Shown: positions 24,048 to 32,206, numbered from the stretch's first letter. The stretch: DNA of 62,477 nt from Planctomycetota bacterium (GCA_022705425.1 JAKJEM010000002.1:16690-79166); one strand, 5' to 3'. Notes: generated by a model from the sequence alone, not told the origin. Made by a program: numbers and translations.

Positions 24048-26564
24048 ATGCGATGGATGGATGTGGCGGCCGGAGTGATCGTTGCGGCGCTGGCGCTGGG
24101 GCAGGAGGCGCCGACGCTGAAGGTGGAGACCCTGGGAACCCCCGTGACGACCATGGAGGATGCGGACTTCACGTTATGCTCGAAGACGGGACAGCGCCAC
24201 CACTTGCGATTCTTCCATCCGATGCGCCGCGAGATCGAATGCCAGGCGCGCATCGTGGACTTGAGGACGGGCGCGGTGCGCGAGGCCTCGGGACCGCCGG
24301 ACCGGCCGTTGCGGATGCTCGAAGCGGGCGATCGGTTCTACTTCGGCCAGTACGGACGCTGCGGGCTGTGGGTCTATGATCCGGAGACGATGAACCTGGA
24401 GTACAAGGACGGGCCGGACCTCGGGCGGTGCGTCGTCTTCCAGATGGTTCGCGGCGGCGACGGCGCGATCTACCTGGGCATGACGAGCGGCTGCGAGGTC
24501 GTGCGCTTCGATCCGGCCACGGGCGAGTTCCGGAACTACGGGCGGCAGGGGCCGAAGGTGGCCGGCCCGCGGTACGTCTATTCCATGGCGACGGAGGGGG
24601 ACTACGTTTACAGCGCTGCGGGGAAGAACCCGTGGTACCTGGTGGCGTTGAACGTGCGGACGGGGGAACAGAAGATACTCTTGAGCGATCCGAAATACCT
24701 GAGCGTGAGCGGGGGCGGGGCCTTCGCGTCCGCGTCGGCCACGTTCGAGGGCAAGGGCGGCAAGGACGAGGAGCGGCGTTGGACGCTGCGCGGCGGGGAG
24801 ATGTTTGAGAGCGCAGCGCAGGCGGCGAATGCGGCGGGGGAGGGGGTGATCCTTCGGCGCGACCGATCGCGGGTGATTGCCTTCTCGGGGCAGACGCGCA
24901 TGGAGACGGTCCTGGGCGACGGCCTGATGGCGGCCGAAGGGGACGTGCTGGCCGCCGTGGGGAGCGGCGGACGCGCGGCGGTGGCTTCCGCAGCGGGGAT
25001 CGTCCTGCTGAACCTGAAGGAGGCGCAACCGGGCGCGCCTGTGCAGGTGTTGCCCTGGGCGCCGAATGCCGTCGTCTCGGCCATGACCTGGACGGACGAG
25101 GGCGCGCTGGTCTATGCGCTCAAGGGGCAGAACCGCCTTCTCTCGATCGAAGCCGACGGCGCGCGGCGCGAGCTGGCGAAGCTGCACGACTCCCCCCGGT
25201 TGAACGTGGGAACGCTCGTCGCCGACGGGCATTTCGTCTATGCGGCCACCGCCGAGCCGGAGGACGTATTCATTGTGGACTGCCGCAACGGCGAGGTTGC
25301 GGCGACGGGCGGGAACGGCGTGCTCGCGCGCATCCGCGACGCCTGGTACACGGGGGAGCGCGGCGTCACCTTCCCCATGGGAACGAGCACCATGGCCCCG
25401 GCGCGCATCCGCCTGGAGGGGGGCGTGGCGACGGCGGACCGGCGCTTCGAGAGCTTCAACCTTCGGCATCGCGCCTGGACCACCCCGGAGATGTTCCTCG
25501 ACCCGGTCCAGCCGGACGGGGCGGTGACGCTGCATTGGCGCGAGCGGGCGGAGAAGGAATGGCGGAACGCCACGATGCGCATTCGCGCGTTGCCGGTCGA
25601 GATCGAATCCCTTCACGCGTTGCCGGATGGACGCCTCCTGGGCACGACGCGGCGGTATCAGGAGGCCTTCCGCTACGACCCGAAGACGACGACCTTCGAA
25701 ATCTTCGGCAAGTTCCACCTCAGCGGCACGATGGCCGAGACGCTGGGCGGGCGGGTGTGGATGGCGGGCTATCCGGGCATCCGCGTGCTGTCGTACGACC
25801 CGGCGCGGACTTGGACGCTGGCGCTGGCGCAGCCGGGGCAGCCGGCCCCGGCGGAGGACTCGGCGGCGTCGAACCCGCGCCTGATGACCCACGCGGGCAC
25901 GATCAAGGACCGCATGCCGGCGCACTTCGTCCGGGGGCTGGCGGTGTCGGCGGACGGGATGCTGTGGATCGGCGCGCATTGCGAGCGGTCGGCCGTCGGG
26001 GGGGCGCTGGGCTGGCTCGATCCGGCGACGGGCAAGCTCGATGCGCTGCCGCGCGACCCATTCCTGGTGCTCGATTGCGCCGGGTTGGCGGCCGCCGACG
26101 GGGGACGGACGATCGTCTATTCCAGCCAGACGGTCTCCGACCCGACGGGCAAGACGCCCAAGGCGCCGGAGGCGAAGCTCTTCCTGGTGGACGCGGCGAC
26201 GAAGCGCATCGTCCGCGAGTTCGTTCCCTTCCCCGGCGCGCCGGGCACGGGGGAAATCCTGGCGCGCGGACGGCAGGTGTACGGGTTCCTTGGCGACAAG
26301 ACCTATCTTTTCGATCTTGACCAGGGGAAGGTGACCCGCGAGACGCCGCTGCCGGGCAAGCCGCGCGATCCGCAATGGGGGCCGGATGGCCGAATCTACC
26401 TCTTCGCCGGGACGACCCTGGCGCGGGTGAATCCGGATACACTGGAGGTGACGCCGCTGGGTGTCATCGAATCGGCGGGCCCCTTCGTCTTCTCGGGCGA
26501 CGATATCTACATCGGCGGACGTCCCGAGTTGAGGCGGGTGAAGGGGGTGGCGTTGGCGAAGTGA
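24048..26564 (+). CDS. Secreted beta-propeller-like protein of unknown function
   Basis: An 838-residue protein starting with a short hydrophobic segment ('VAAGVIVAALALGQ') that reads as a signal peptide. The remainder contains many four-stranded units of the type 'YDPETMNLEYKDG', 'FDPATGEFRNYG', 'YDPKTTTFEIFGKF' and 'LDPATGKLDALPR', each pairing an 'x-DP-x-T-G/T' turn with a Trp/Tyr-rich strand. That spacing fits one or two seven-bladed propellers of the two-component-regulator or NHL/SGL type. No catalytic motif is recognised. AAGGAG lies 7-8 nt before ATG. It may bind a carbohydrate or act as a periplasmic scaffold. Confidence 0.7.
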   Translation: MRWMDVAAGVIVAALALGQEAPTLKVETLGTPVTTMEDADFTLCSKTGQRHHLRFFHPMRREIECQARIVDLRTGAVREASGPPDRPLRMLEAGDRFYFGQYGRCGLWVYDPETMNLEYKDGPDLGRCVVFQMVRGGDGAIYLGMTSGCEVVRFDPATGEFRNYGRQGPKVAGPRYVYSMATEGDYVYSAAGKNPWYLVALNVRTGEQKILLSDPKYLSVSGGGAFASASATFEGKGGKDEERRWTLRGGEMFESAAQAANAAGEGVILRRDRSRVIAFSGQTRMETVLGDGLMAAEGDVLAAVGSGGRAAVASAAGIVLLNLKEAQPGAPVQVLPWAPNAVVSAMTWTDEGALVYALKGQNRLLSIEADGARRELAKLHDSPRLNVGTLVADGHFVYAATAEPEDVFIVDCRNGEVAATGGNGVLARIRDAWYTGERGVTFPMGTSTMAPARIRLEGGVATADRRFESFNLRHRAWTTPEMFLDPVQPDGAVTLHWRERAEKEWRNATMRIRALPVEIESLHALPDGRLLGTTRRYQEAFRYDPKTTTFEIFGKFHLSGTMAETLGGRVWMAGYPGIRVLSYDPARTWTLALAQPGQPAPAEDSAASNPRLMTHAGTIKDRMPAHFVRGLAVSADGMLWIGAHCERSAVGGALGWLDPATGKLDALPRDPFLVLDCAGLAAADGGRTIVYSSQTVSDPTGKTPKAPEAKLFLVDAATKRIVREFVPFPGAPGTGEILARGRQVYGFLGDKTYLFDLDQGKVTRETPLPGKPRDPQWGPDGRIYLFAGTTLARVNPDTLEVTPLGVIESAGPFVFSGDDIYIGGRPELRRVKGVALAK

Positions 26565-26567
26565 GAT

Positions 26568-26600
26568 GACGGACGACGGACGACAGACGACGGACGACGG
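26568..26600 (+). repeat. Heptanucleotide array (GACGACR)n, copy 2
   Basis: About 33 nt of near-perfect GACGACG/GACGACA units directly after the propeller-protein stop and before the aldo/keto reductase. Same orientation as the other five arrays. Confidence 0.9.
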
Positions 26601-26627
26601 GGTTCTCTGAGATGTAAGGATGAAGGA

Positions 26628-27674
26628 ATGGACCACTTGAAGCCGCATCCGGAGTTGTACGGCGTGCCCTTCTCGACCGATGAGTTCAACGGGATGCCCT
26701 ACATGCCCTTGGGGCGGACAGGGCTGCGTGTGCCGCGCGTGGGGCTGGGGCTGTGGAAGGTGGGGTATCCGGAGACGGGCGACGGCGCGCGCGTGGACGA
26801 GAAGCGGGCCTTTGAGATTCTCGACCGGGCGGTGTCGGTCGGGGCCTGCTTCTGGGACACGGCGAACCGCTACAACAACGCCAGCGGCAACTCGGAGCGC
26901 GTGATCGGGCGCTGGTTCCGCCGCAACCCCGAACAGCGGCGCAACGTTGTGCTGGCGACGAAGGTCTGCGGCGGAATGGACGGTCGGACGCCGAATCACG
27001 GGGGATTGTCACGCGGGTGCGTCCTCGATTCCGTGGCGGCCTGCCTGGCGCGGCTGCAACTGGACTATGTGGATGTCCTCTACTTCCATCGGTTCGACCC
27101 GCTCACGCCGCCGGAGGAAAGCCTTTCGGCGGTCGAGGACCTGGTGCGGCAGGGGGCGGTGCGGTATTTCGCCGTCTCAAACTTCAGCGTGGATCAACTT
27201 GCCCTCTACTGCGCGCTCGAAGGCGGCTTCTCGTCGCGGGTTCGGGTGGCGGCGGTTCAGAACCAGTTCGACATCCTGCACGGCGAATCGGAGGAGCATC
27301 GGGGCGTGCTCGACTACTGCGCGCGGGCGGGGATTTCCTTCGTGGCGTGGAGCCCGCTGGCGCGCGGGTTACTGACGGAGCGCTACCTGGACCCGTCGAA
27401 GGCGGGGAAGGGCGACCGGCTGGTGGATGAAGGGGCGCTGGCGGAGGAACTGACGCCGGAGATTTCGGCAAAGCTCTCGCGTCTGGCGGCGCTGGCGCGT
27501 GAGTGGAAGATGCCGCTCAGCCGGCTGGCGATTGCATGGATGCTGACGCTGCCGGGGATGGGGCCGGTGATTGCCAGCGCCTCGACCCCGGCGCAGATGG
27601 AGGCAAACGCCGACGGAGGGAAGGCGCAACTCACCGCAGAGCAGCGGCGGCGGGTGGCAGAGGCGGTGGGGTGA
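26628..27674 (+). CDS. Aldo/keto reductase
   Basis: A 348-residue (alpha/beta)8 NADPH-dependent oxidoreductase. The catalytic tetrad is complete: Asp and Tyr in 'FWDTANRYN', Lys in 'LATKVCGG' and His in 'YFHRFD'. Cofactor-binding parts 'SNFSVDQLAL', 'QNQFDIL' and 'WSPLARGLLTERY' follow the voltage-gated-channel-beta/YghZ-like branch, and 'GPVIASASTPAQMEANA' is the phosphate-binding loop. The substrate is unknown. It is convergent with glyA. Confidence 0.9.
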   Translation: MDHLKPHPELYGVPFSTDEFNGMPYMPLGRTGLRVPRVGLGLWKVGYPETGDGARVDEKRAFEILDRAVSVGACFWDTANRYNNASGNSERVIGRWFRRNPEQRRNVVLATKVCGGMDGRTPNHGGLSRGCVLDSVAACLARLQLDYVDVLYFHRFDPLTPPEESLSAVEDLVRQGAVRYFAVSNFSVDQLALYCALEGGFSSRVRVAAVQNQFDILHGESEEHRGVLDYCARAGISFVAWSPLARGLLTERYLDPSKAGKGDRLVDEGALAEELTPEISAKLSRLAALAREWKMPLSRLAIAWMLTLPGMGPVIASASTPAQMEANADGGKAQLTAEQRRRVAEAVG

Positions 27675-27808
27675 CGGGAGAGGGCGGGGAGTGGCTGCCG
27701 ACGCGCGCCCGAAGTGGCCGTGTCGGCGGAGCCCATTCATCCGCCAACGGGCATGAAAGAGCTCGCGCGGCGAAGGGGGACTTCGCCGCGCGAGGGGCGG
27801 GACTGGGG

Positions 27809-29062
27809 CTACTTCTTTGCAGGCGCGTCGAAGCTGTAGTGGACGGTCTGGAAGTTCGCGCGCATCTTCTTGACCTCGTCGAGGACGCGTTTGCCGCGGA
27901 CGAGGCAGTCCCCGATGAGGAGGGCGATCTGGTCCATCTCGGCCTGCTTCATGCCCATGCGGGTCATTTCCTGCGTTCCGATGCGCACGCCGGCGGGGTT
28001 GTCGTGGTGGCTGATCGGCTCGAAGGGGAGCATGTTCATGTTCAGGATGATGTTGTTCTCCTTGAGCAGCGAGCTGACGGCGCTGCCGCCGCCGTAGCGG
28101 GAGACGTCCACGGCGACCTGGTGGCTCTTGGTGTAGCCGAACTCCTTGGCCTGGACGTCGAAGCCCTGCTTCTCAAGGGCGGCGGCCAGATGCTGGGCGT
28201 TGGCGATGACCTGCTTGGCGTACTCCTCGCCGAAGGCGAGCATCTCGAAGGTGGTGATGAGCAGCGGGGGCAGGGTGTCGAGGTGGTGGTTGCTGCTGGA
28301 GCCGGGGAAGGCGCCTTTGTCAATCTGACGCCAGTCGTCGCCGCCGAGGTTGCTGAGGATCAGCCCGCGCTGGGGGCCGGGGAAGGTCTTGTGGGTGCTG
28401 GCGTTGAGGATGTGGGCGCCTTCGCGCAGGGGGTCCTGGAACTGCTTGCCGGCGATGAGGCCGAGGACGTGGGCGCCGTCGTACACCACGCGGCAGCCGA
28501 TCTTTTCGCAGACGTCGAAGAGCTCGGCGACGGGATCGGGAAAGAGGAAGAGGCTCTTGCCGAAGATGACGGTGGTGGGCTTGGTGGCGCGCATGAGGTC
28601 CTTGGTGCGGCCGACGTCAATGTGGTAACCGTCCTTGGTGCGGGGGAAGGTGAGGACGTTGCGGGTGAGTTTGCCGACGGCGCCGGCTTTCTGGTGGCTG
28701 ATGTGTCCGCCGCCGGGGGTGGAGTTGACCATAACGATGTCGCCGGGCTTGATGTATCGGCTGAAGACGGCTTCGTTGGCGTTGGTGCCGGAGATGGGGC
28801 GGACTTCGGTGTGGAGGCAGCCGAAGAGCTTCTTCAGGTAGCGCTTGACGTCGGCCTCGATGGCGTCAATCTTCTCCGTGCCCTGGTAGTAGCGCTCGCC
28901 GGGGTGCCCTTCGGCGTAGCGGTGGCAGAAGTCGGAGCCCATGACGGAGCGGGCTCGGCGGGAGAGGACTTGTTCGCTGGCGATGAGGTTGAGGCAGTGG
29001 TCGCGCCAGTCATTCTGTTCGCGGACGAGCTCTTCGACGCGGGCGATGTGCGATGAGAACAT
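27809..29062 (-). CDS. glyA: Serine hydroxymethyltransferase
   Basis: Interconverts serine and glycine with tetrahydrofolate, using PLP. The 417-residue protein has the PLP-binding Lys in 'ASTHKTFPGPQRG' and the upstream Asp/His pair in 'VVYDGAHVLG'. The 'HKTFPGPQ' form, and 'YQGTEKIDAIE' near residue 58, resemble archaeal and divergent bacterial SHMTs more than E. coli GlyA ('THKTLRGPR'). A strong GAAGGAGG ribosome binding site precedes the start. The gene follows a GcvH-like and a DUF2520 gene on the same strand, a glycine/one-carbon context. Confidence 0.92.
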   Translation of the reverse strand: MFSSHIARVEELVREQNDWRDHCLNLIASEQVLSRRARSVMGSDFCHRYAEGHPGERYYQGTEKIDAIEADVKRYLKKLFGCLHTEVRPISGTNANEAVFSRYIKPGDIVMVNSTPGGGHISHQKAGAVGKLTRNVLTFPRTKDGYHIDVGRTKDLMRATKPTTVIFGKSLFLFPDPVAELFDVCEKIGCRVVYDGAHVLGLIAGKQFQDPLREGAHILNASTHKTFPGPQRGLILSNLGGDDWRQIDKGAFPGSSSNHHLDTLPPLLITTFEMLAFGEEYAKQVIANAQHLAAALEKQGFDVQAKEFGYTKSHQVAVDVSRYGGGSAVSSLLKENNIILNMNMLPFEPISHHDNPAGVRIGTQEMTRMGMKQAEMDQIALLIGDCLVRGKRVLDEVKKMRANFQTVHYSFDAPAKK

Positions 29063-29220
29063 GTGTTCCTCCTTCGTGGGGCCGTTGGGCCGGGTTGGTG
29101 CGGCATGCGACGGTTTGGCGATAGGCCGTGGTTCGTGGTGCGCCAGGTGTCTTGGGACGGGTGCGGCGTCAATCGGTTTGGCCGGGTGTGGCCGGGTTGA
29201 ATGCCGGGAGCCTCCTTTCT

Positions 29221-29250
29221 GAACGACAGACGACGGACGACAAGCGACGG
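29221..29250 (+). repeat. Heptanucleotide array (GACGACR)n, copy 3
   Basis: A short array of about four imperfect units in the gap between the DUF2520 gene and glyA. Both flanking genes read on the minus strand, yet the array still reads GACGACR on the plus strand, so its orientation is not tied to transcription. Confidence 0.8.
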
Positions 29251-29259
29251 TAGTCTAGC

Positions 29260-30198
29260 TCAGGCGGTTTCGCCGAGCAAGCGTGCAAGGGCGAGGGCGT
29301 CGTGGGGCTTGAGGGCGCCTTTGCGTTGGGCGATGCGGACAGTGTAGAGGCCGAGTTGGGAGTAGAGGCGGCGGATTTCGCGGGGGAGGGGGCGCAGCGC
29401 TTCGATGTGGCGCTGGACGGTCTCGACGTCGCCGCGGGCGATGGGGCCGGTGAGGGCGTGGGGGAGGCCGAGGGTGTCAATATTCTCCACGGTGCCGCGC
29501 AGCAGGGGCAGAAGGGCGCGCGCGGCGTCGCGCTCGGGGAGGCCGGAAAGCTGCATCAGGATGACGCTGAGGTCGGCGAGGGCGACGAGGTAGTTCGAGA
29601 GCACGCAGGAAGCGGCGTGGTAGAGGGCCCGGTTCTTGGGACGGAAGGGGATGAGGACGCCGCCGAGGGCCTCAACGATCTGCTCGGCCGCCGGCTGGGC
29701 GGCTTCGTCGCCGTCGAAGGTGAAGAAGGCGCCCTTCATCCGGCGCAGGGCCTGGTCGCGTCCGGCAAAGCTCTGCAGGGGGTGCAGGACGGCCACGCGG
29801 GCCTTGCAGGCGCGGGCGGAGTCGAGGAGGGAGGCATCGTGCGCGCCGCTGCAATGGAAGACCACGCTGCCGCGTCTGAAGCCTTTGGCGGCGGCGACCG
29901 CGTCGCAAACGGGCTTGATCTGGCGGTCGGGGGGCGTCAGGAAGACGACGTCTCCGGCGTGCGCGGCGGCGGCGAGGCTGCGGGCGGCTTTGCCGGCGCC
30001 GATGAACTCGACGGCCTTGCGCACGCTTTCGGGGGCGCCGCCGGCCACGGCGGCAATGGGGAATCCGCGCTCCTTGAGGAGCCGGGCGATGGCGCTGCCG
30101 ACGCGTCCGGGGCCGATGACGGCGATCTTCGGCTTCGGGGCGGGGCGCGTGCGGCGCGAGGGTTCAGCGCGGGCGCGTTTTCTTGAGGAGGGCGTCAT
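29260..30198 (-). CDS. Rossmann-like plus DUF2520 domain protein
   Basis: A 312-residue protein with an N-terminal NAD(P)-binding Rossmann fold ('KIAVIGPGRVGSAIARLL', about 23-40; 'VVFLTPPDRQI') and a C-terminal helical DUF2520 domain ('YHAASCVLSNYLVALAD', 'GLPHALTGPIARGD'), an architecture akin to 6-phosphogluconate-dehydrogenase-like reductases such as ketopantoate or pyrroline-carboxylate reductase. ATG 30198 gives a basic 22-residue N-terminal tail and a 35-nt overlap with the GcvH-like gene, implying translational coupling. The substrate is unknown. Confidence 0.85.
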   Translation of the reverse strand: MTPSSRKRARAEPSRRTRPAPKPKIAVIGPGRVGSAIARLLKERGFPIAAVAGGAPESVRKAVEFIGAGKAARSLAAAAHAGDVVFLTPPDRQIKPVCDAVAAAKGFRRGSVVFHCSGAHDASLLDSARACKARVAVLHPLQSFAGRDQALRRMKGAFFTFDGDEAAQPAAEQIVEALGGVLIPFRPKNRALYHAASCVLSNYLVALADLSVILMQLSGLPERDAARALLPLLRGTVENIDTLGLPHALTGPIARGDVETVQRHIEALRPLPREIRRLYSQLGLYTVRIAQRKGALKPHDALALARLLGETA

Positions 30199-30553
30199 AG
30201 TCGGCTGCCGAAAGGGCGTTGTCAAGGTTCTGGGCGCCATCAGGGCGGATGCGGATGAGCCAGCCTTCGCCAAAGGAATCCTTGGCGGCCAGTTCGGGGG
30301 TCTGCGAGAGCTTGGGGTTGACGGCGACGACAACGCCGTCCACGGGCGAGCTGATGTCGCGCACGTCGCGCGAACCTTCGATCTCGCCGAAGGGTACTTC
30401 GCGCAGGACGTCGTCGCCCACTTCGGGCAGTTCGATGAAGACGATGTCGCCGAGGGGAGCCAGGCCGTGCGGGGTGAGTCCGATGACGACAAGTCCGTCC
30501 TTGGCGCGGCACCACTCGTGGGTGGGCGTGTAGCGGGCGTCGGTGGGAAGCAC
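30164..30553 (-). CDS. gcvH: GcvH-like protein lacking the lipoyl lysine
   Basis: A 129-residue homologue of the glycine cleavage H protein: 'YTPTHEWCR' at the N-terminus, 'IGLTPHGLAPLGDIVFIELPEVG' in two stretches, and 'SSPVDGVVVAVN' followed by 'LIRIRP'. In H proteins the lipoyl Lys lies in an 'ESVKA' turn before 'SPVSG'. Here the aligned turn reads 'EGSRDV', with Arg62 (codon CGC) in place of Lys and no Lys elsewhere in the turn. It therefore cannot be lipoylated at the normal site. GTG 30553 is preceded by GGAG 8 nt upstream. gcvP and gcvT are not in the window. It may be a scaffold or have a new role. Confidence 0.82.
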   Translation of the reverse strand: MLPTDARYTPTHEWCRAKDGLVVIGLTPHGLAPLGDIVFIELPEVGDDVLREVPFGEIEGSRDVRDISSPVDGVVVAVNPKLSQTPELAAKDSFGEGWLIRIRPDGAQNLDNALSAADYDALLKKTRPR

Positions 30554-30801
30554 TGAAGGTCTCCGAAATGATGGAATCACCTCAACCTGAATCGTAACAG
30601 CACGGGACGGGGGAATCAAGCAAGACGGAGTCTGTGCCGTCCAGGGGCGGGGGAACCGTTTCTGCAGCGGCCTTGGAGAAGGCGTGGCGGACATATGCCG
30701 CGATGGGGAAGGCGGCGGTGCGCGGCGGGCATTCCTGCGGAGGCAGCGGAGGGCTTCCGGCGATGCCGCGAAAAAAAGTTCCTCCGAAGGGCAATCTGCC
30801 C

Positions 30802-30830
30802 TTTACATGGAGGGGAAAATGGGGTATAGT
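30802..30830 (+). promoter_or_regulatory. Sigma70-type promoter upstream of the speD locus
   Basis: TTTACA (30802-30807), a 17-nt spacer and TATAGT (30825-30830) form a near-consensus promoter. It opens a leader of nearly 290 nt before the first SpeD-like gene. The stretch 30554-30801 between the gcvH start and this promoter holds no gene that I can see. Confidence 0.65.
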
Positions 30831-30836
30831 ACGCCC

Positions 30837-31125
30837 TGATTCATTCGTAGGTGGGTGTTTGTCTGCCCTGTGCGTCCACCATTAGTCGTGGTCGTGTGGC
30901 GGGGAGCGCCCATGAGTAGTGTAGTCTTCGGGTTGGGGGTGGCGACATCCGGTGACGCAGACGGGGTAGATGTGCGTCGGTGCGTTTGGTCGGCCGACGG
31001 GACTTCGGGCGGTGGCGGCTGGTAGCCGTCCGGGTCGCCCAGTGTGTGGTTTGGGTTCTTGACGGAATGGGAATGCCGGGCTTCGCGCTTGGGAAGCGTG
31101 GCTGCTGAACTGAAAGGCGCCGACG
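30837..31125 (+). other. Long structured leader of the speD transcript
   Basis: About 290 nt lie between the predicted transcription start and the SpeD-like start codon, with no convincing ORF. Local hairpins are visible: GGTGGG (30850-30855 area) with TCCACC, and GGCG with CGCC around 30898-30912, then a G-rich stretch. I could not match it to the conserved cores of SAM-I, SAM-II, SAH or preQ1 riboswitches. It may be an untranslated regulatory leader or an independent RNA. Confidence 0.35.
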
Positions 31126-31530
31126 TTGGGCAGGAAGGGTGTCTCTTCGAGGGCGAATCCCTCCGCAAAGAAGAAGGCGGGGGAGATCTGTCGCCATACG
31201 GGGACGCACATTCTGCTGGAGTTCTGGGAGGCGGAGAGGCTGGACGACGTCTGTGCGGTGGAGCGGGCGCTGACAGAGGCGGTGAAGGCTTGCGGGGCGC
31301 AGTTGTTGAAGGTGATGGTGCATAAGTTCTCCCCGAAGGGCGTGTGCGGCGTGGCGGTGTTGTGCGAGTCGCACATTTCGATCCACACGTGGCCGGAGTA
31401 CGGGTACGCGGCGCTGGATATCTTTACGGGGGGCCGGGTGGATGCTCACGCCGCGATTCCGACGCTGCGGAAGGCGTTCGCGCCGAAGCGCGCGCAGATG
31501 TCGGAACACAAGCGGGGGATGATGTTATAG
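31126..31530 (+). CDS. speD: Pyruvoyl-type AdoMet decarboxylase homologue (SpeD) lacking the catalytic Cys
   Basis: A 134-residue prokaryotic SpeD homologue. The self-processing site is intact: 'CESHISIHTWPEYGY', with Ser82 as the pyruvoyl precursor and His87. The N-terminal 'GTHILLEFW' and 'HKFSPKGVCGVAV' are also family-typical. The next motif, normally 'D-x-F-T-C-G' carrying the proton-donor Cys, reads 'LDIFTGGRVD', so the Cys is Gly102. The start is TTG 31126 by elimination; no ATG is available. Processing is plausible, but AdoMet decarboxylation may be altered. SpeD relatives acting on ornithine or arginine are known. It precedes a probable speE remnant and a second SpeD-like gene. Confidence 0.85.
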   Translation: MGRKGVSSRANPSAKKKAGEICRHTGTHILLEFWEAERLDDVCAVERALTEAVKACGAQLLKVMVHKFSPKGVCGVAVLCESHISIHTWPEYGYAALDIFTGGRVDAHAAIPTLRKAFAPKRAQMSEHKRGMML

Positions 31531-31712
31531 AGCCGCAAGCCGGAGGTTCGGCCGCGGAGGTCGGGTCCGGTGTCGCAAGGCGTCGCGGTCGCAACGGCGC
31601 GGCCGGACGTCAAGGTGGGCCGGCGCCGCGCAGGCCGGTTCGCCGGAGTCGTTGGCCGGGCCCGTCGCGTGACGGGCGGACGTTGGCCGGGACTCTCCGG
31701 GTCTCGGGGAAT

Positions 31713-31798
31713 CGTTTCGAGCGCCGCATCCGCGGGTTGGGCTTCGAGACGAAATACTACAACGCGGAGATCACCGTGCTTGTTTCGCTCTCCCTACA
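31713..31798 (+). pseudogene. Probable 3' remnant of spermidine synthase gene (speE), frameshifted
   Basis: Between the two SpeD-like genes the frame starting at 31713 reads 'NRFERRIRGLGFETKYYNAE' and continues, after a one-base shift near 31771, as 'HRACFALPT'. Joined, this matches the usual C-terminal end of spermidine synthases ('...RYYNxEIHRAAFALP...'). The expected 'atc cac' reads 'atcac', so one C appears to be missing. There is room for only about 90 of roughly 850 coding bases, so it is a fragment, either true decay or an assembly collapse. The rest of 31531-31712 shows nothing recognisable. Confidence 0.45.
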
Positions 31799-31819
31799 CA
31801 GTGCAAAGGAGCTGGTGAG

Positions 31820-32188
31820 ATGAGCGCAGAGCGCAGGACGTTTGGTGCCGAACTGGTATTGGATCTCCACGGCTGCGATGGCAAGGTCATGCGCAGTCGG
31901 GCGAAGCTGGATGCCTTCGCCCGGAAGCTGTGCCGTCAGATCAAGATGAAGCGGTACGGCGAGCCGTTGCTGGAGCATTTCGGGCACAAGGACCCCGTGA
32001 CGGCCGGGTACAGCCTGGTGCAGTTGATCGAGACGAGTTCGATCACCGGTCATTTCAGCGAGAACACGGGAAGCGCGTATCTGAACATCTTCTCGTGCAA
32101 GGAGTTCGATCCGGACGACGCGGCGGAGTTCTGCAAGAAGTACTTCGGCGCGAAGAAGGCTGTGAAGCGGTTCATCGTCCGTCCGTGA
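31820..32188 (+). CDS. SpeD-like protein of the second class (AdoMet decarboxylase-related)
   Basis: A 122-residue protein of the PF02675-type AdoMet decarboxylase-like group: 'ELVLDLHGCD' at the N-terminus, 'VQLIETSSITGHFSE' in place of the ESHxxxHTWPE processing segment, and 'YLNIFSCKEFDP' with Cys93 at the position of the SpeD proton donor. Ser73/Ser74 and His78 could serve processing, but the geometry differs from classical SpeD. It thus keeps the Cys that its neighbour lost and has altered the segment its neighbour kept. AAAGGAG lies 8 nt before ATG. A terminator follows. Confidence 0.75.
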   Translation: MSAERRTFGAELVLDLHGCDGKVMRSRAKLDAFARKLCRQIKMKRYGEPLLEHFGHKDPVTAGYSLVQLIETSSITGHFSENTGSAYLNIFSCKEFDPDDAAEFCKKYFGAKKAVKRFIVRP

Positions 32189-32206
32189 GGCAAGCCGCAT
32201 TGCCGG

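Noticed and set aside
24174..26999. A 941-codon minus-strand open frame
   Set aside because: It is antisense to the secreted propeller-like gene, which has a signal peptide, a ribosome binding site and normal composition. The minus frame is Arg/His/Pro-rich without motifs.
30837..31125. A known AdoMet riboswitch, 6S RNA or tmRNA in the speD leader
   Set aside because: I could not find the conserved cores or closing sequences of these RNAs; only generic hairpins are visible.
30841..31509. Minus-strand ORFs opposite speD
   Set aside because: They run antisense to a clear SpeD homologue, cross its promoter and leader, and have no ribosome binding site or motifs.
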